A stretch of DNA of 7,116 nt from Clostridiaceae bacterium (GTDB lineage: Bacteria; Bacillota; Clostridia; Saccharofermentanales; UBA5734): the NCBI GenBank assembly GCA_012729935.1, contig JAAYBY010000191.1, forward strand, positions 1 through 7,116, given 5' to 3'. Shown piece by piece: positions 1 through 6,164 of this stretch (within the stretch, counting starts at the first letter, position 1; every line of letters begins with the position of its first letter). Both the position numbers and the translations under genes were made by a program. The notes beneath the pieces were generated by a model. It ran no database searches. It worked only from the letters and a program-made list of their open reading frames with translations, and was not told where the DNA came from.

Positions 1-577
1 GATCAACGTTGGTATTCATGATGGTGTTGATTTCTGTCAAGGGGTAGCGCATCTCGAGCATATCCTGAAGATCCGCGTTGATGATTTTTTCGTCAAATGT
101 CTTCTCTTTATTGTCGTCATAAAGGATGCGATTGCCTGATTTCATGACCAGGTAAACTTTGTTGTCTATCATTTCAGCGCCGTCAATATAATCAGAATAG
201 GCCAACATCAACACAAGAACGTCTCTTTTCCGCGTGACTGAATAGTCAGTTTCGCTTGTTTCGTTACGATCAGTTCCATGTGTTGTTGCTACAGAGCCCG
301 TTTGTGATGTTTCAGCAGGCGGTTGGGTCGTTGCATCAGCAGGCTGTGTGGTGGTTTGTGTCGTTTCGGGTGTCGTGTCAGTGGAAACTTCCGATGACGT
401 CGTGGTTGTAATTTGAGTTGTAGTAAGGCTTGTTTCGGCGGTGGGCAGCAATTCTTCAGAGGAAGTCAGTTCAGATTGACGCTCACCGACATCCGTATGA
501 ACTATCTCTGCATGTGGAATGCCACAGCCAGTCGATAGCAGTACAACAACAAGAACCAATACAGAAAATATTTTCAT
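1..577 (-). CDS. Secreted lipoprotein with Thr-rich linker, C-terminus off the window
   Basis: The frame runs from the ATG at 577 to the left edge: 192 codons, incomplete at its C-terminus. Residues 1-17 are a lipoprotein signal peptide (MK, then a Val/Leu-rich core) ending in STG-C with the acceptor Cys18. Ser at -3 is less usual than Leu. Residues about 46-111 are a low-complexity linker dominated by Thr with Ser, Glu, Gln and Pro, typical of a spacer lifting a domain off the membrane through the cell wall. From about residue 118 the sequence becomes globular, with the pattern YDDNKEKTFDEKI, then DLQDMLEMRYP (residues 153-179). I recall a similar YDDGK...DLxDM...YP pattern in some exported proteins annotated as M15-type peptidases, but the catalytic region would lie outside the window, so this is a weak guess. 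GAGGTG three bases upstream of the ATG is the ribosome site. It is divergent from the PLP-enzyme gene. Confidence 0.85.
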   Translation of the reverse strand, partial: MKIFSVLVLVVVLLSTGCGIPHAEIVHTDVGERQSELTSSEELLPTAETSLTTTQITTTTSSEVSTDTTPETTQTTTQPADATTQPPAETSQTGSVATTHGTDRNETSETDYSVTRKRDVLVLMLAYSDYIDGAEMIDNKVYLVMKSGNRILYDDNKEKTFDEKIINADLQDMLEMRYPLTEINTIMNTNVD

Positions 578-610
578 GCTCACCTCGTGGTCGACACATT
601 CCTCACATCT

Positions 611-619
611 ATTCTATCA
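611..619 (-). promoter_or_regulatory. Extended -10 promoter for the lipoprotein gene
   Basis: Read on the minus strand this is TGATAGAAT, an extended -10 element (TGn plus a one-mismatch TATAAT) 33 bases upstream of the lipoprotein ATG. The best -35 candidate, TCTTGG at 633-638 with a 16-base spacer, is poor. An extended -10 can work without a good -35. Predicted by eye only. Confidence 0.45.
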
Positions 620-639
620 TTTTGCTCGCGTTCCAAGAC

Positions 640-648
640 TGATATAAT
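640..648 (+). promoter_or_regulatory. Extended -10 promoter for the PLP-enzyme gene
   Basis: The bases read TGATATAAT, a perfect extended -10. The -35 region is weak (TTTGCT at 621-626, 16-base spacer). Transcription would start near 655, giving a leader of about 33 bases before the ATG at 688. It lies back to back with the minus-strand promoter at 611-619, so the two polymerase footprints must overlap. Confidence 0.55.
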
Positions 649-687
649 ATTGACAGCTCACAAATGCGTCTAAACGAGGAGTCACGA

Positions 688-831
688 ATGAAACACTGGA
701 TCTATATCTGTCAGAATTGTCTGTCTGAACATGCTACGGAAAGAATGCTCAGCAGATGTCCGGCCTGCAACGGATTACTCGATCTTGAACAGAAAAGAGA
801 AACACAAGTTTGGCAGGTTGATCTGACATAG
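688..831 (+). CDS. N-terminal zinc-ribbon fragment of a threonine-synthase-like enzyme, ended by an amber codon
   Basis: This is a 47-codon frame from ATG 688 to TAG 829-831. A strong ribosome site, GAGGAG at 676-681, sits six bases upstream and fixes the start. The peptide has one four-cysteine knuckle: C8-x2-C11 and C24-x2-C27, followed by GLLDLE. That ribbon plus 'G-L-L-D' is what begins zinc-ribbon-bearing threonine synthase-like proteins. The frame is the same as the catalytic part that follows directly after the stop, so the piece reads as an exon-like head of one protein rather than an independent gene. If the TAG is real and not read through, a 47-residue ribbon peptide would be made. 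I know no function for such a peptide alone. Confidence 0.6.
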   Translation: MKHWIYICQNCLSEHATERMLSRCPACNGLLDLEQKRETQVWQVDLT

Positions 832-855
832 CCGGGACTCTGGCGCTATCGATCG

Positions 856-1782
856 TTGCTTCCAGTAGAGCCGGATCAGGATATCATAACGTTAGGTGAG
901 GGGATGACGCCACTGCATCAGATCAATTATGCGGGTATCAGACTTTGGCTAAAACACGATTACCTCTGCCCGACCGGATCCTACAAAGATCGGGGTGCTG
1001 CCGTGCTCGTCAACCGTGCGTCATCACTGGGGGTTAGATCCGGCGTAGAAGACTCGTCCGGTAACGCCGGCTGCGCGATTGCGGCCTATTGTGCGCTCGC
1101 GGGCATGAGCTGCCAGATTTATGTCCCTGCTGGTACGTCTCCTAATAAACTGCGACAGATTGAAGCGTATGGTGCAGATATCATCAAAATTTCCGGCACC
1201 CGTCAGGATACCAGTGATGCCGTAAAGCACGCAGCCAAAACTTCGACCTATCTGAGCCACATCTACGACCCTCATTTTTATCAGGGAACCAAAACAATCG
1301 CCTTTGAACTCTATGAGCAAATGCAGGGGAATCTACCCGATCAAATCATCCTGCCGGTTGGGCACGGTACCCTGCTGATCGGCATCTGGCATGGGTTTTC
1401 CCAATTGATGGAGCTCGGACTAATCACGCACATACCGGAGCTGATTGCTGTGCAGGCTGCTGCCTGTGCTCCACTCTATGCTGCGTGGTCAGGATCAGAG
1501 ACGCCAGGCTCACTGCCAACGCTGGCTGAAGGCATCGCGATTGCCCGACCGCCCAGGTTAAAACAGATGCTGCGAGCTGTTCGTGAAAGCAACGGTCGTG
1601 TTGAGATCGTCAGTGAGTCAAATATTGCGGACAGTCAATCTGAAGCCTGGCGACATGGTTTGTTCATCGAGCCAACGTCAGCGGTTGTTCTGGCTGCTGC
1701 AGTCAACCTGTCACTACAGGGGTTCCTGGCTGAACGAACCGTCTGCCTGCTCAGCGGACATGGTCTGAAAAGTGTTTGCTGA
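856..1782 (+). CDS. Catalytic part of threonine-synthase-like PLP-dependent enzyme
   Basis: This is the fold-type II PLP domain (tryptophan synthase beta superfamily), open from just after the TAG and shown from the first possible start (TTG 856), 308 codons. Numbered from TTG, visible motifs are GEGMTPL (14-20), PTGSYKDRG (39-47) with the PLP Schiff-base lysine Lys44, SSGNAG (67-72, substrate-carboxylate loop), the phosphate-binding GHGTLL (169-174) and SGHGLK (300-305), which resembles the TGHGLK end motif of threonine synthases. All key residues are present. No ribosome site precedes TTG 856. The only Shine-Dalgarno-like run nearby is AGGTGAGGGG abutting ATG 904, but a start there would cut off the conserved GEG loop, so independent translation looks unlikely. 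'Threonine synthase' is the best family call. Related ribbon-bearing PLP lyases of unknown substrate are the main alternative. Confidence 0.75.
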   Translation: MLPVEPDQDIITLGEGMTPLHQINYAGIRLWLKHDYLCPTGSYKDRGAAVLVNRASSLGVRSGVEDSSGNAGCAIAAYCALAGMSCQIYVPAGTSPNKLRQIEAYGADIIKISGTRQDTSDAVKHAAKTSTYLSHIYDPHFYQGTKTIAFELYEQMQGNLPDQIILPVGHGTLLIGIWHGFSQLMELGLITHIPELIAVQAAACAPLYAAWSGSETPGSLPTLAEGIAIARPPRLKQMLRAVRESNGRVEIVSESNIADSQSEAWRHGLFIEPTSAVVLAAAVNLSLQGFLAERTVCLLSGHGLKSVC

Positions 1783-1836
1783 ATACCAGATTATGAAAGA
1801 CGTACAAAGAGTGAAAAATCCATTCATGACCTTCTT

Positions 1837-1845
1837 TGGTATAAT
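1837..1845 (+). promoter_or_regulatory. Extended -10 promoter for the ABC exporter operon
   Basis: TGGTATAAT is a perfect extended -10. No good -35 is seen at the right distance (AATCCA at 1817-1822). Transcription would begin near 1852, about 23 bases before the ATPase ATG. GGAGG at 1863-1867 is the ribosome site, seven bases from the start. No terminator hairpin with a T run separates it from the PLP-enzyme gene. Confidence 0.6.
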
Positions 1846-1874
1846 GGCAGCGGAAGTAGATTGGAGGGCGCATC

Positions 1875-2573
1875 ATGCTTGAGGTCAACGAAGTCTGCAA
1901 ATCCTACGGCAAGCTCGTAGCTAACGATCACGTCAGTCTGAAGGTCCACTCCGGTGAAATTGCCATTCTGCTCGGACCGAACGGCGCGGGTAAATCAACC
2001 TTGATCAAATGCATCACCGGCTTACTGCGTTTCAGCGGCAGCATCACCATTGCTGGTTTCCCAAACAAATCTCTCGACGCCAAGCGTCGTCTGGGCTATG
2101 TCCCGGAAACGCCTGCTCTATATGATTTACTGACTGTTTCAGAGCATCTGGAATTTATCCAACGAGCATACCGCGTGCGAGAAGAGGACTACGCCAGGGA
2201 ACTGCTGGAACGATTTGAGCTGTGGGATAAAAGAGAGAAGCTTGGCAAAGGTCTGTCAAAGGGCATGCAACAAAAACTGTCAATCTGCTGTGCTTTACTG
2301 CCTCGCCCGCAAGTCATTGTTTTTGATGAACCAATGGTCGGTCTTGACCCACATGCAATCAAGCAACTGAAAACTCTATTCGGAGAGTTGAAAGACCAGG
2401 GCTGTTCGCTGCTGATTAGCACCCACATGATTGACAGCGTTGAAAACAACTGGGATGTCGCGCATATCATGGTCGAAGGGAGATTTGCCGCAACACGGAC
2501 TCGACTGGAAGAAATGGCTCAGGAAAAATCTCTTGAGGAGTTGTATTTCAGCATAACGGAGGCTCCGTCATGA
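1875..2573 (+). CDS. ABC transporter ATP-binding protein (ABC-2-type exporter)
   Basis: This 232-residue nucleotide-binding subunit powers an exporter at the inner face of the membrane. Motifs in order: Walker A GPNGAGKST (34-42), a Q-loop region GYVPETPALY (74-83) where Glu78 stands in place of the usual Gln, signature LSKGM (127-131) instead of LSGGQ, Walker B VIVFDEP (147-153) with Glu152 as catalytic base, D-loop GLDP (156-159) and switch His184 in STHM. Glu at the Q-loop and a degenerate signature followed by QQKL are common in the CcmA/NatA-like ATPases paired with ABC-2 permeases, so I expect it to be active. Length is normal for a single-domain subunit. Its stop overlaps the permease start (ATGA, 2570-2573), implying coupled translation and a paired complex. 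Substrate cannot be read from this subunit. Confidence 0.95.
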   Translation: MLEVNEVCKSYGKLVANDHVSLKVHSGEIAILLGPNGAGKSTLIKCITGLLRFSGSITIAGFPNKSLDAKRRLGYVPETPALYDLLTVSEHLEFIQRAYRVREEDYARELLERFELWDKREKLGKGLSKGMQQKLSICCALLPRPQVIVFDEPMVGLDPHAIKQLKTLFGELKDQGCSLLISTHMIDSVENNWDVAHIMVEGRFAATRTRLEEMAQEKSLEELYFSITEAPS

Positions 2574-4147
2574 AACGGCCGCTGCTCTACTTATTGCTGA
2601 CTCGTTTTAAAAACCAGATCCTATCGCTGCTGAAAAGTCCAGGCAAGCTGATTTACATTTTGTTTATGGTGGCCATGCTGGTGCTTGTTATGATCACGGG
2701 CAGGCAGCAGCCGCCAGAAACATCGATACAGCGCGATATCGGCGAGCTTTTTGCGGGTCTTTTTGTCCTCTATCTGCTGATGTTCATCCTGCTCGCCAAG
2801 CGCGGCTTTGACAGTGGCGCCAGTTTGTTTAAGCTTTCAGATGTCAATCTCGTTTTTACAGCACCCTTCCGATCGAGTTCCGTGCTGCTTTTTGGTCTGA
2901 TTCAGCAGATGGGTACGTCACTGCTGCTCGGGTTCTTTCTGGTTTTCCAGTTTTCCTGGTTGCGCCAACTCTATGGAATTTCGCTTGGCACGCTGCTGCT
3001 GATTCTATTCGGGTATGCACTGACTGTCTTTTTAGCCCAGCTGACCGCTATGGTGCTTTACAGTTTCACCAGCGCCAATGAAAAAAGCACCCGACTCGTC
3101 AAACTGCTTTTCTATGGTCTGATCGCTCTTTATGCTGGCTGGGCAGTGTGGCATTTGCTGCGGGACACAGATCAGTTATTCACGGTTTTATCCTGGCTGG
3201 GCACTCACAAACTGACACGCTTTTTCCCCGTCGTCGGCTGGATCAGTTCGATTGTCGTTGGCTCTGCCACCGGATCCGTGATGATGATCCTCCTGGGCAG
3301 TCTGGCCTGCTTACTTTTTCTGGCAATACTGGTTGGATTACTGGTCGTTTCACGGCCGGACTATTACGAGGATGTTCTGCAGACAACCGAGATGAATTAT
3401 TCCGCGATAACGGCCCAGAAGGAAGGCAAAGTCACCGAAATGGCACCACGCAATGTACGTCTGGGCAAGGTTGGTCTAAACCGTGGAGCAGGTGCTACAG
3501 CCTTTTACCATAAGCATAGAATTGAGAATCGGCGAAGCCGTATCATCATTTTAAACGGACAATCATTGATTTTCATTATGATTGTCATATTCGTTTCCTT
3601 CTTTATGCGCGAAGCAGGCATGATTGCCGTATTTGCTTTCAGCACCTACATGCAGCTGTTTAGCACATCCCTCGGACGATTGGTCAAAGAACTGGCCAAA
3701 CCTTATATATATCTTGTCCCTGAACCCTCTTTGAATAAATTGCTGCAAAACGTGCGGGAAAGCATTCCGGGCACGCTGGTCGAATCGCTGATTCTGTTTA
3801 TTCCCCTGGCGTTGATCCTCAAGCTCGAACCGGCGACGCTGATCGGCTGTATCATAGCCCGCTTCACGTATGCTTATCTCTTCACAGCCGGGAACATCTT
3901 GGTTGAACGCGTTTTCGGAACAGTATCCGCTAAGGTGCTGGTGTTTTTCTTTTATTTTCTTGCACTCATGATCATGTCTTTGCCAGGCGTTGTGCTGGCA
4001 ATCGTGCTGAATAGCCTGGGAATTGTCCTGATCACCGACACCTTCACTGTTTTTTTGGCTTTGGCTGTCACCAATACTGCTGTGACACTGCTGGTTTTCT
4101 ACCTATGCCGAAACATGCTGCAGTACGCAGAATTAAACAACCGGTGA
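2570..4147 (+). CDS. ABC exporter permease, large polytopic membrane protein
   Basis: A 525-residue integral membrane partner of the upstream ATPase. Hydrophobic segments are seen near residues 27-43, 58-76, 103-127, 136-164, 178-197, 236-260, 331-346, 348-364, 402-418, 422-440, 455-480 and 484-513, so about twelve spans. A hydrophilic loop of about 65 residues (261-328) splits the protein into two halves of roughly six spans. The N-terminal pattern (LLTRFKNQILSLLKSPGKLI) and overall size resemble the Firmicutes 'putative ABC exporter' family (Pfam ABC_export, from memory) rather than the shorter ABC-2 permeases. The start codon ATG lies inside the ATPase stop. With two halves in one chain it may act as a pseudo-dimer with two copies of the ATPase, or dimerise. 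That is inference. Substrate unknown. Confidence 0.88.
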   Translation: MKRPLLYLLLTRFKNQILSLLKSPGKLIYILFMVAMLVLVMITGRQQPPETSIQRDIGELFAGLFVLYLLMFILLAKRGFDSGASLFKLSDVNLVFTAPFRSSSVLLFGLIQQMGTSLLLGFFLVFQFSWLRQLYGISLGTLLLILFGYALTVFLAQLTAMVLYSFTSANEKSTRLVKLLFYGLIALYAGWAVWHLLRDTDQLFTVLSWLGTHKLTRFFPVVGWISSIVVGSATGSVMMILLGSLACLLFLAILVGLLVVSRPDYYEDVLQTTEMNYSAITAQKEGKVTEMAPRNVRLGKVGLNRGAGATAFYHKHRIENRRSRIIILNGQSLIFIMIVIFVSFFMREAGMIAVFAFSTYMQLFSTSLGRLVKELAKPYIYLVPEPSLNKLLQNVRESIPGTLVESLILFIPLALILKLEPATLIGCIIARFTYAYLFTAGNILVERVFGTVSAKVLVFFFYFLALMIMSLPGVVLAIVLNSLGIVLITDTFTVFLALAVTNTAVTLLVFYLCRNMLQYAELNNR

Positions 4148-4154
4148 AGCAATA

Positions 4155-4862
4155 ATGGATGTTGTATATAACTACCTGAATCAGGATCCGGTCTTACACA
4201 TGGACATGCTGGAAGCTTTGCGCCATGACGAGGCTGATGTTTTACAGGCCAGTGAAAAAGGTGTCTTGCTGAAACACCGTAATCGTGGGCTGCTGCTCCT
4301 GAGTGTGCGTGACGTACAAACGGCAAAGTCATATCTGCTTTCTCTGAACGAAACAGATGTGATTGTTGCCCGACAGGATTTCTGTCTGCCACTTGCCGAC
4401 GCATTACTCCATCTTGATTATGCTGTGTCGTGTATCCAGCATGCCTATCTAAAAAGGAAACCTTTGATTCTTCCTGAGTTGAACGTTCAGGTTAAGCCTT
4501 TGACCGTTCAGCATCTACCATTTGTGATGGAGCATTATTCATTACAGTTGGATGAGCAGTATCTGATTGACCGACTGCAAAAACAAGCTGTCTACGGCAT
4601 TATTTATCAAAGAGAGCTGGCTGGATTTGCCGGATTTCATTCCGAAGGATCACTGGGCATGCTGGAAATTTTGCCGGAGTGGAGACAAAAAGGGTTAGGT
4701 TATTATCTCCAGGTCTTTATGACGAATCTTGCTATTCAGCAAGGCCGCGTTCCTTTCACCCAGGTGAAAGAAGGCAACGAAGCCTCAATGCGCCTGCAGC
4801 AAAAGGCTGGATTTACGGCCGCACAGCAGCCTGTTTACTGGCTGTTGCGATCACATGACTGA
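4155..4862 (+). CDS. GNAT-family N-acetyltransferase
   Basis: This 235-residue cytoplasmic protein has a GCN5-related acetyltransferase domain in its C-terminal half (about 112-232). The acetyl-CoA pyrophosphate loop is RQKGLG (177-182), preceded by the beta-strand SLGMLEILPEW and followed by an alpha helix. The region PFTQVKEGNEASMRLQQKAGF (200-220) matches the usual GNAT motif B pattern (N-x-x-S-x-x-L-x-x-x-x-GF). The first 110 residues are a less recognisable N-terminal domain, often present in the FR47-like group. The acceptor substrate is not evident. The gene begins seven bases after the permease stop with only a weak ribosome site (GGTGA at the permease stop), so it probably depends on read-through translation of the exporter message. 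Placement suggests, but does not show, that it modifies a molecule linked to the exporter or its toxicity. Confidence 0.88.
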   Translation: MDVVYNYLNQDPVLHMDMLEALRHDEADVLQASEKGVLLKHRNRGLLLLSVRDVQTAKSYLLSLNETDVIVARQDFCLPLADALLHLDYAVSCIQHAYLKRKPLILPELNVQVKPLTVQHLPFVMEHYSLQLDEQYLIDRLQKQAVYGIIYQRELAGFAGFHSEGSLGMLEILPEWRQKGLGYYLQVFMTNLAIQQGRVPFTQVKEGNEASMRLQQKAGFTAAQQPVYWLLRSHD

Positions 4863-4903
4863 TCGTTGTGGTACAGAAAAACAGGGTTCAATTGTGCGCT
4901 TGC

Positions 4904-5977
4904 TTAGTTCGTGCAATCGAGAAAAAACTGATTGATCTGACCCATCAGCTCCTGGTTGAGATCCTGGGCCAGAGATCTGTCCAGCGTTTTATAAAATGCC
5001 TGATCAATGTCATAAGGAATGTTTTGTTCGTGCAGGTCGTACAGCTGGCGGTAATTCTTATTTACTTCGTCGATATAGGCAATAGCCGCCTGCGAACGGA
5101 AAAGGCTGTTATGACCATTGCGCCCAGCTTCACTAACAGCAATTGAGCGCACATTTTCATTTGTAATCTGATCCATTCTTGCGATGATAGCGCTTCCTGT
5201 ATAACTAACCATCTCATCTTCTGTGCCATGGATGATCAGAATCGGCACATCGGCACTATTTATAGCGTCTATTGCCGAGATGTCCGCTGCCTTGCCAAAC
5301 AGCATCCTCTGATACATCCAGAGAAAAGGATACTGGATGTCTGCAAACATCCCCATCATATGCCTGGCCTGCTCGAGCACGATACCCATCGCGGTGTCCG
5401 GGGCGGCAACTGACACAACACCACTGATCGCGTAATCGTCCCCGAGAACAGCAGCGACAGCATAACCTCCCCAGCTGTGGCCAAACAGCACTTTATCTAA
5501 TTTGGATAGCTGCGAATTCGTATCGATGTAGTCCAGTGCAGCTTTCAGATCCAGCAACGACTGCGGAAATCCGCGGGTTGATTTTCCTTCACTGTCAAAA
5601 CTGCCTGTGGCATCATAGGCGAAAACTTGCCAGCCCTGGTCGAGAAAATAGAATATCTGCGGCAGATAGGTGTCTGCGCCGCCGCCAATGCCATGAGAGA
5701 CAATCACCAGACCTTGCTGGCTGCTTTCCCCATATAAATAACCTTGCAGATTATTGTTGCCGGACTTGAATTGCAGCAGAGACCTGGGATATTTTTCAGC
5801 GTAATCATCGTAGCGCAACCCGGCAGTTATTGTTTCATCGTGTCTTTCGTAGCGGGGGAACTGGTTATCGTAGATCAATTTAACAGCGACCATGGATATG
5901 AGTGAAAAAACCAGGACGACAGCAACAGCAACGACTAACACGTTCTTCCAGGTTATCTTTTTTTTGATTTTTTGCAT
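4904..5977 (-). CDS. Membrane-anchored alpha/beta hydrolase
   Basis: A 357-residue serine hydrolase. A lysine-rich head (MQKIKKK) and one hydrophobic span at residues 12-35 predict an N-in anchor with the catalytic domain outside the membrane. The alpha/beta-hydrolase core shows HGIGGG (95-100, oxyanion region), nucleophile elbow GHSWGG (166-171, Ser168), HGTEDEM (250-256, acid Asp254) and NGHN (287-290, His289), so the triad is complete. About 65 residues follow the histidine, with an Asp/Gln-rich tail. I chose ATG 5977, not the longer in-frame ATG at 6079, because GAGG sits five bases upstream of 5977 and a near-consensus promoter (6027-6055) lies inside the longer version. Substrate is unknown; esterase or lipase-like activity is the safest guess. 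It converges on the acetyltransferase gene with 41 bases between stops. Confidence 0.9.
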   Translation of the reverse strand: MQKIKKKITWKNVLVVAVAVVLVFSLISMVAVKLIYDNQFPRYERHDETITAGLRYDDYAEKYPRSLLQFKSGNNNLQGYLYGESSQQGLVIVSHGIGGGADTYLPQIFYFLDQGWQVFAYDATGSFDSEGKSTRGFPQSLLDLKAALDYIDTNSQLSKLDKVLFGHSWGGYAVAAVLGDDYAISGVVSVAAPDTAMGIVLEQARHMMGMFADIQYPFLWMYQRMLFGKAADISAIDAINSADVPILIIHGTEDEMVSYTGSAIIARMDQITNENVRSIAVSEAGRNGHNSLFRSQAAIAYIDEVNKNYRQLYDLHEQNIPYDIDQAFYKTLDRSLAQDLNQELMGQINQFFLDCTN

Positions 5978-5980
5978 TTT

Positions 5981-5986
5981 GACCTC
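5981..5986 (-). promoter_or_regulatory. Ribosome binding site fixing the hydrolase start
   Basis: Minus-strand GAGGTC with GAGG ending five bases before the ATG at 5977. It decides for the 357-residue product over the 391-residue reading from 6079, which has no Shine-Dalgarno sequence of this quality. Confidence 0.7.
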
Positions 5987-6026
5987 GCAGGGAAACTGAT
6001 GATTCTTCCGAATGTATTGCCGCCTC

Positions 6027-6055
6027 ATAATAGGGGGATAATTTCCCTGTGTCAA
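6027..6055 (-). promoter_or_regulatory. Near-consensus sigma-70/sigma-A promoter of the hydrolase gene
   Basis: On the minus strand TTGACA (6055-6050) and TATTAT (6032-6027) are separated by exactly 17 bases: a perfect -35 and a one-mismatch -10. Transcription would start near 6020, giving a leader of about 42 bases. It is the strongest promoter in the window. Confidence 0.8.
6032..6048. promoter_or_regulatory. Imperfect palindrome in the hydrolase promoter spacer, possible operator
   Basis: The 17 bases AGGGGGATAATTTCCCT form an odd-length palindrome: outer four pairs and inner two pairs match, two positions (G/T) do not. It sits almost exactly between -35 and -10, where a bound repressor would block RNA polymerase. 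No regulator gene is adjacent, so the operator role is inference. Confidence 0.35.
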
Positions 6056-6111
6056 GTTAACGTAAGACAAAATGGTCACAAAAATTCCGCTGATATAGTA
6101 GTTTTGATTGA

Positions 6112-6125
6112 AAAATCATGATTTT
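6112..6125. repeat. Perfect 14-base palindrome, AAAATCATGATTTT
   Basis: A perfect inverted repeat without a loop in the AT-rich gap between the zinc-ribbon gene's end and the hydrolase promoter. Too AT-rich and too short for a normal rho-independent terminator. It could be a protein-binding site or chance in AT-rich DNA. Confidence 0.3.
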
Positions 6126-6127
6126 AG

Positions 6128-6161
6128 GTGCTTAATGCGATAAATCGGATATAACATCTTT
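6128..6161 (+). repeat. Direct repeat copy 1 (promoter-like), downstream of the zinc-ribbon gene
   Basis: This 34-base segment matches 7010-7043 at 29 of 34 positions in the same orientation, without gaps. It contains GATATAAC where the other copy has GATATAAT. It ends four bases before the zinc-ribbon stop codon (on the opposite strand), so any transcript started here would run antisense into that gene. The TATAAC -10 and lack of a plus-strand gene behind it suggest a decayed or antisense promoter, or a shared binding site. Confidence 0.5.
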
Positions 6162-6164
6162 CCT

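Larger units (their letters stand above)
688..1782 (+). pseudogene. Threonine-synthase-like PLP enzyme interrupted by in-frame TAG at codon 48
   Basis: The single frame 688-1782 would encode 364 residues if codon 48 (TAG, 829-831) were a sense codon, close to the usual length of ThrC-like enzymes of roughly 350-ish residues. The join is seamless: zinc ribbon (residues 8-27), then VDLT, TAG, PGLWRYRSLLPV. The 'GLWRY' stretch is the usual start of the threonine synthase fold in ribbon-bearing members, so sequence on both sides of the stop is conserved-looking and no bases appear lost. The options are a nonsense-mutated pseudogene, a sequencing error, or genuine amber suppression or recoding. 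The rest of the frame is undamaged, which suggests the stop is recent, false or read through. Threonine synthase converts O-phosphohomoserine to threonine, but no hom or thrB neighbour is present, so the substrate is uncertain. Confidence 0.65.

Noticed and set aside
127..131. Glu in place of Gln in the ATPase Q-loop and LSKGM in place of LSGGQ as signs of an inactive ATPase
   Set aside because: Such substitutions are usual in ATPases paired with ABC-2-type exporters. Walker A, Walker B with its Glu, and the switch His are intact in the gene at 1875-2573 (the numbers given here are residues).
430..642. Plus-strand open frame opposite the lipoprotein gene
   Set aside because: It is antisense to the signal peptide and Thr-rich linker, and crosses the divergent promoter region. 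The minus-strand frame has a ribosome site and a signal peptide.
650..655. TTGACA on the plus strand as a -35 box
   Set aside because: No -10-like hexamer lies 16-18 bases downstream (673-678 reads AACGAG), and it falls at the predicted start of the transcript from 640-648.
1024..1320. 98-codon minus-strand open frame opposite the PLP-enzyme gene
   Set aside because: It lies wholly antisense to a well-supported enzyme domain, has no ribosome site and its translation resembles no protein. A shadow frame.
3148..3513. 121-codon plus-strand frame inside the permease gene
   Set aside because: It overlaps the permease in another frame, breaks across its membrane spans and has no start signal.
4848..4865. 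Six-base stem with six-base loop over the acetyltransferase stop codon, as a terminator
   Set aside because: The stem is short and is not followed by a T run on either strand, so I do not call it a rho-independent terminator.
5958..5965. Run of eight A (coding strand) at codons 5-7 of the hydrolase, containing the slippery heptamer A-AAA-AAG
   Set aside because: A -1 shift here would reach a stop after about 35 codons and give no sensible product. No stimulatory hairpin was seen. More likely just the lysine-rich head of a membrane anchor, though the tract could be prone to replication slippage.
5978..6079. Longer N-terminus for the hydrolase (start at 6079)
   Set aside because: The extension would contain the hydrolase's own -35/-10 promoter, and places a polar stretch before the lysine-rich head. 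The GAGG site supports 5977.
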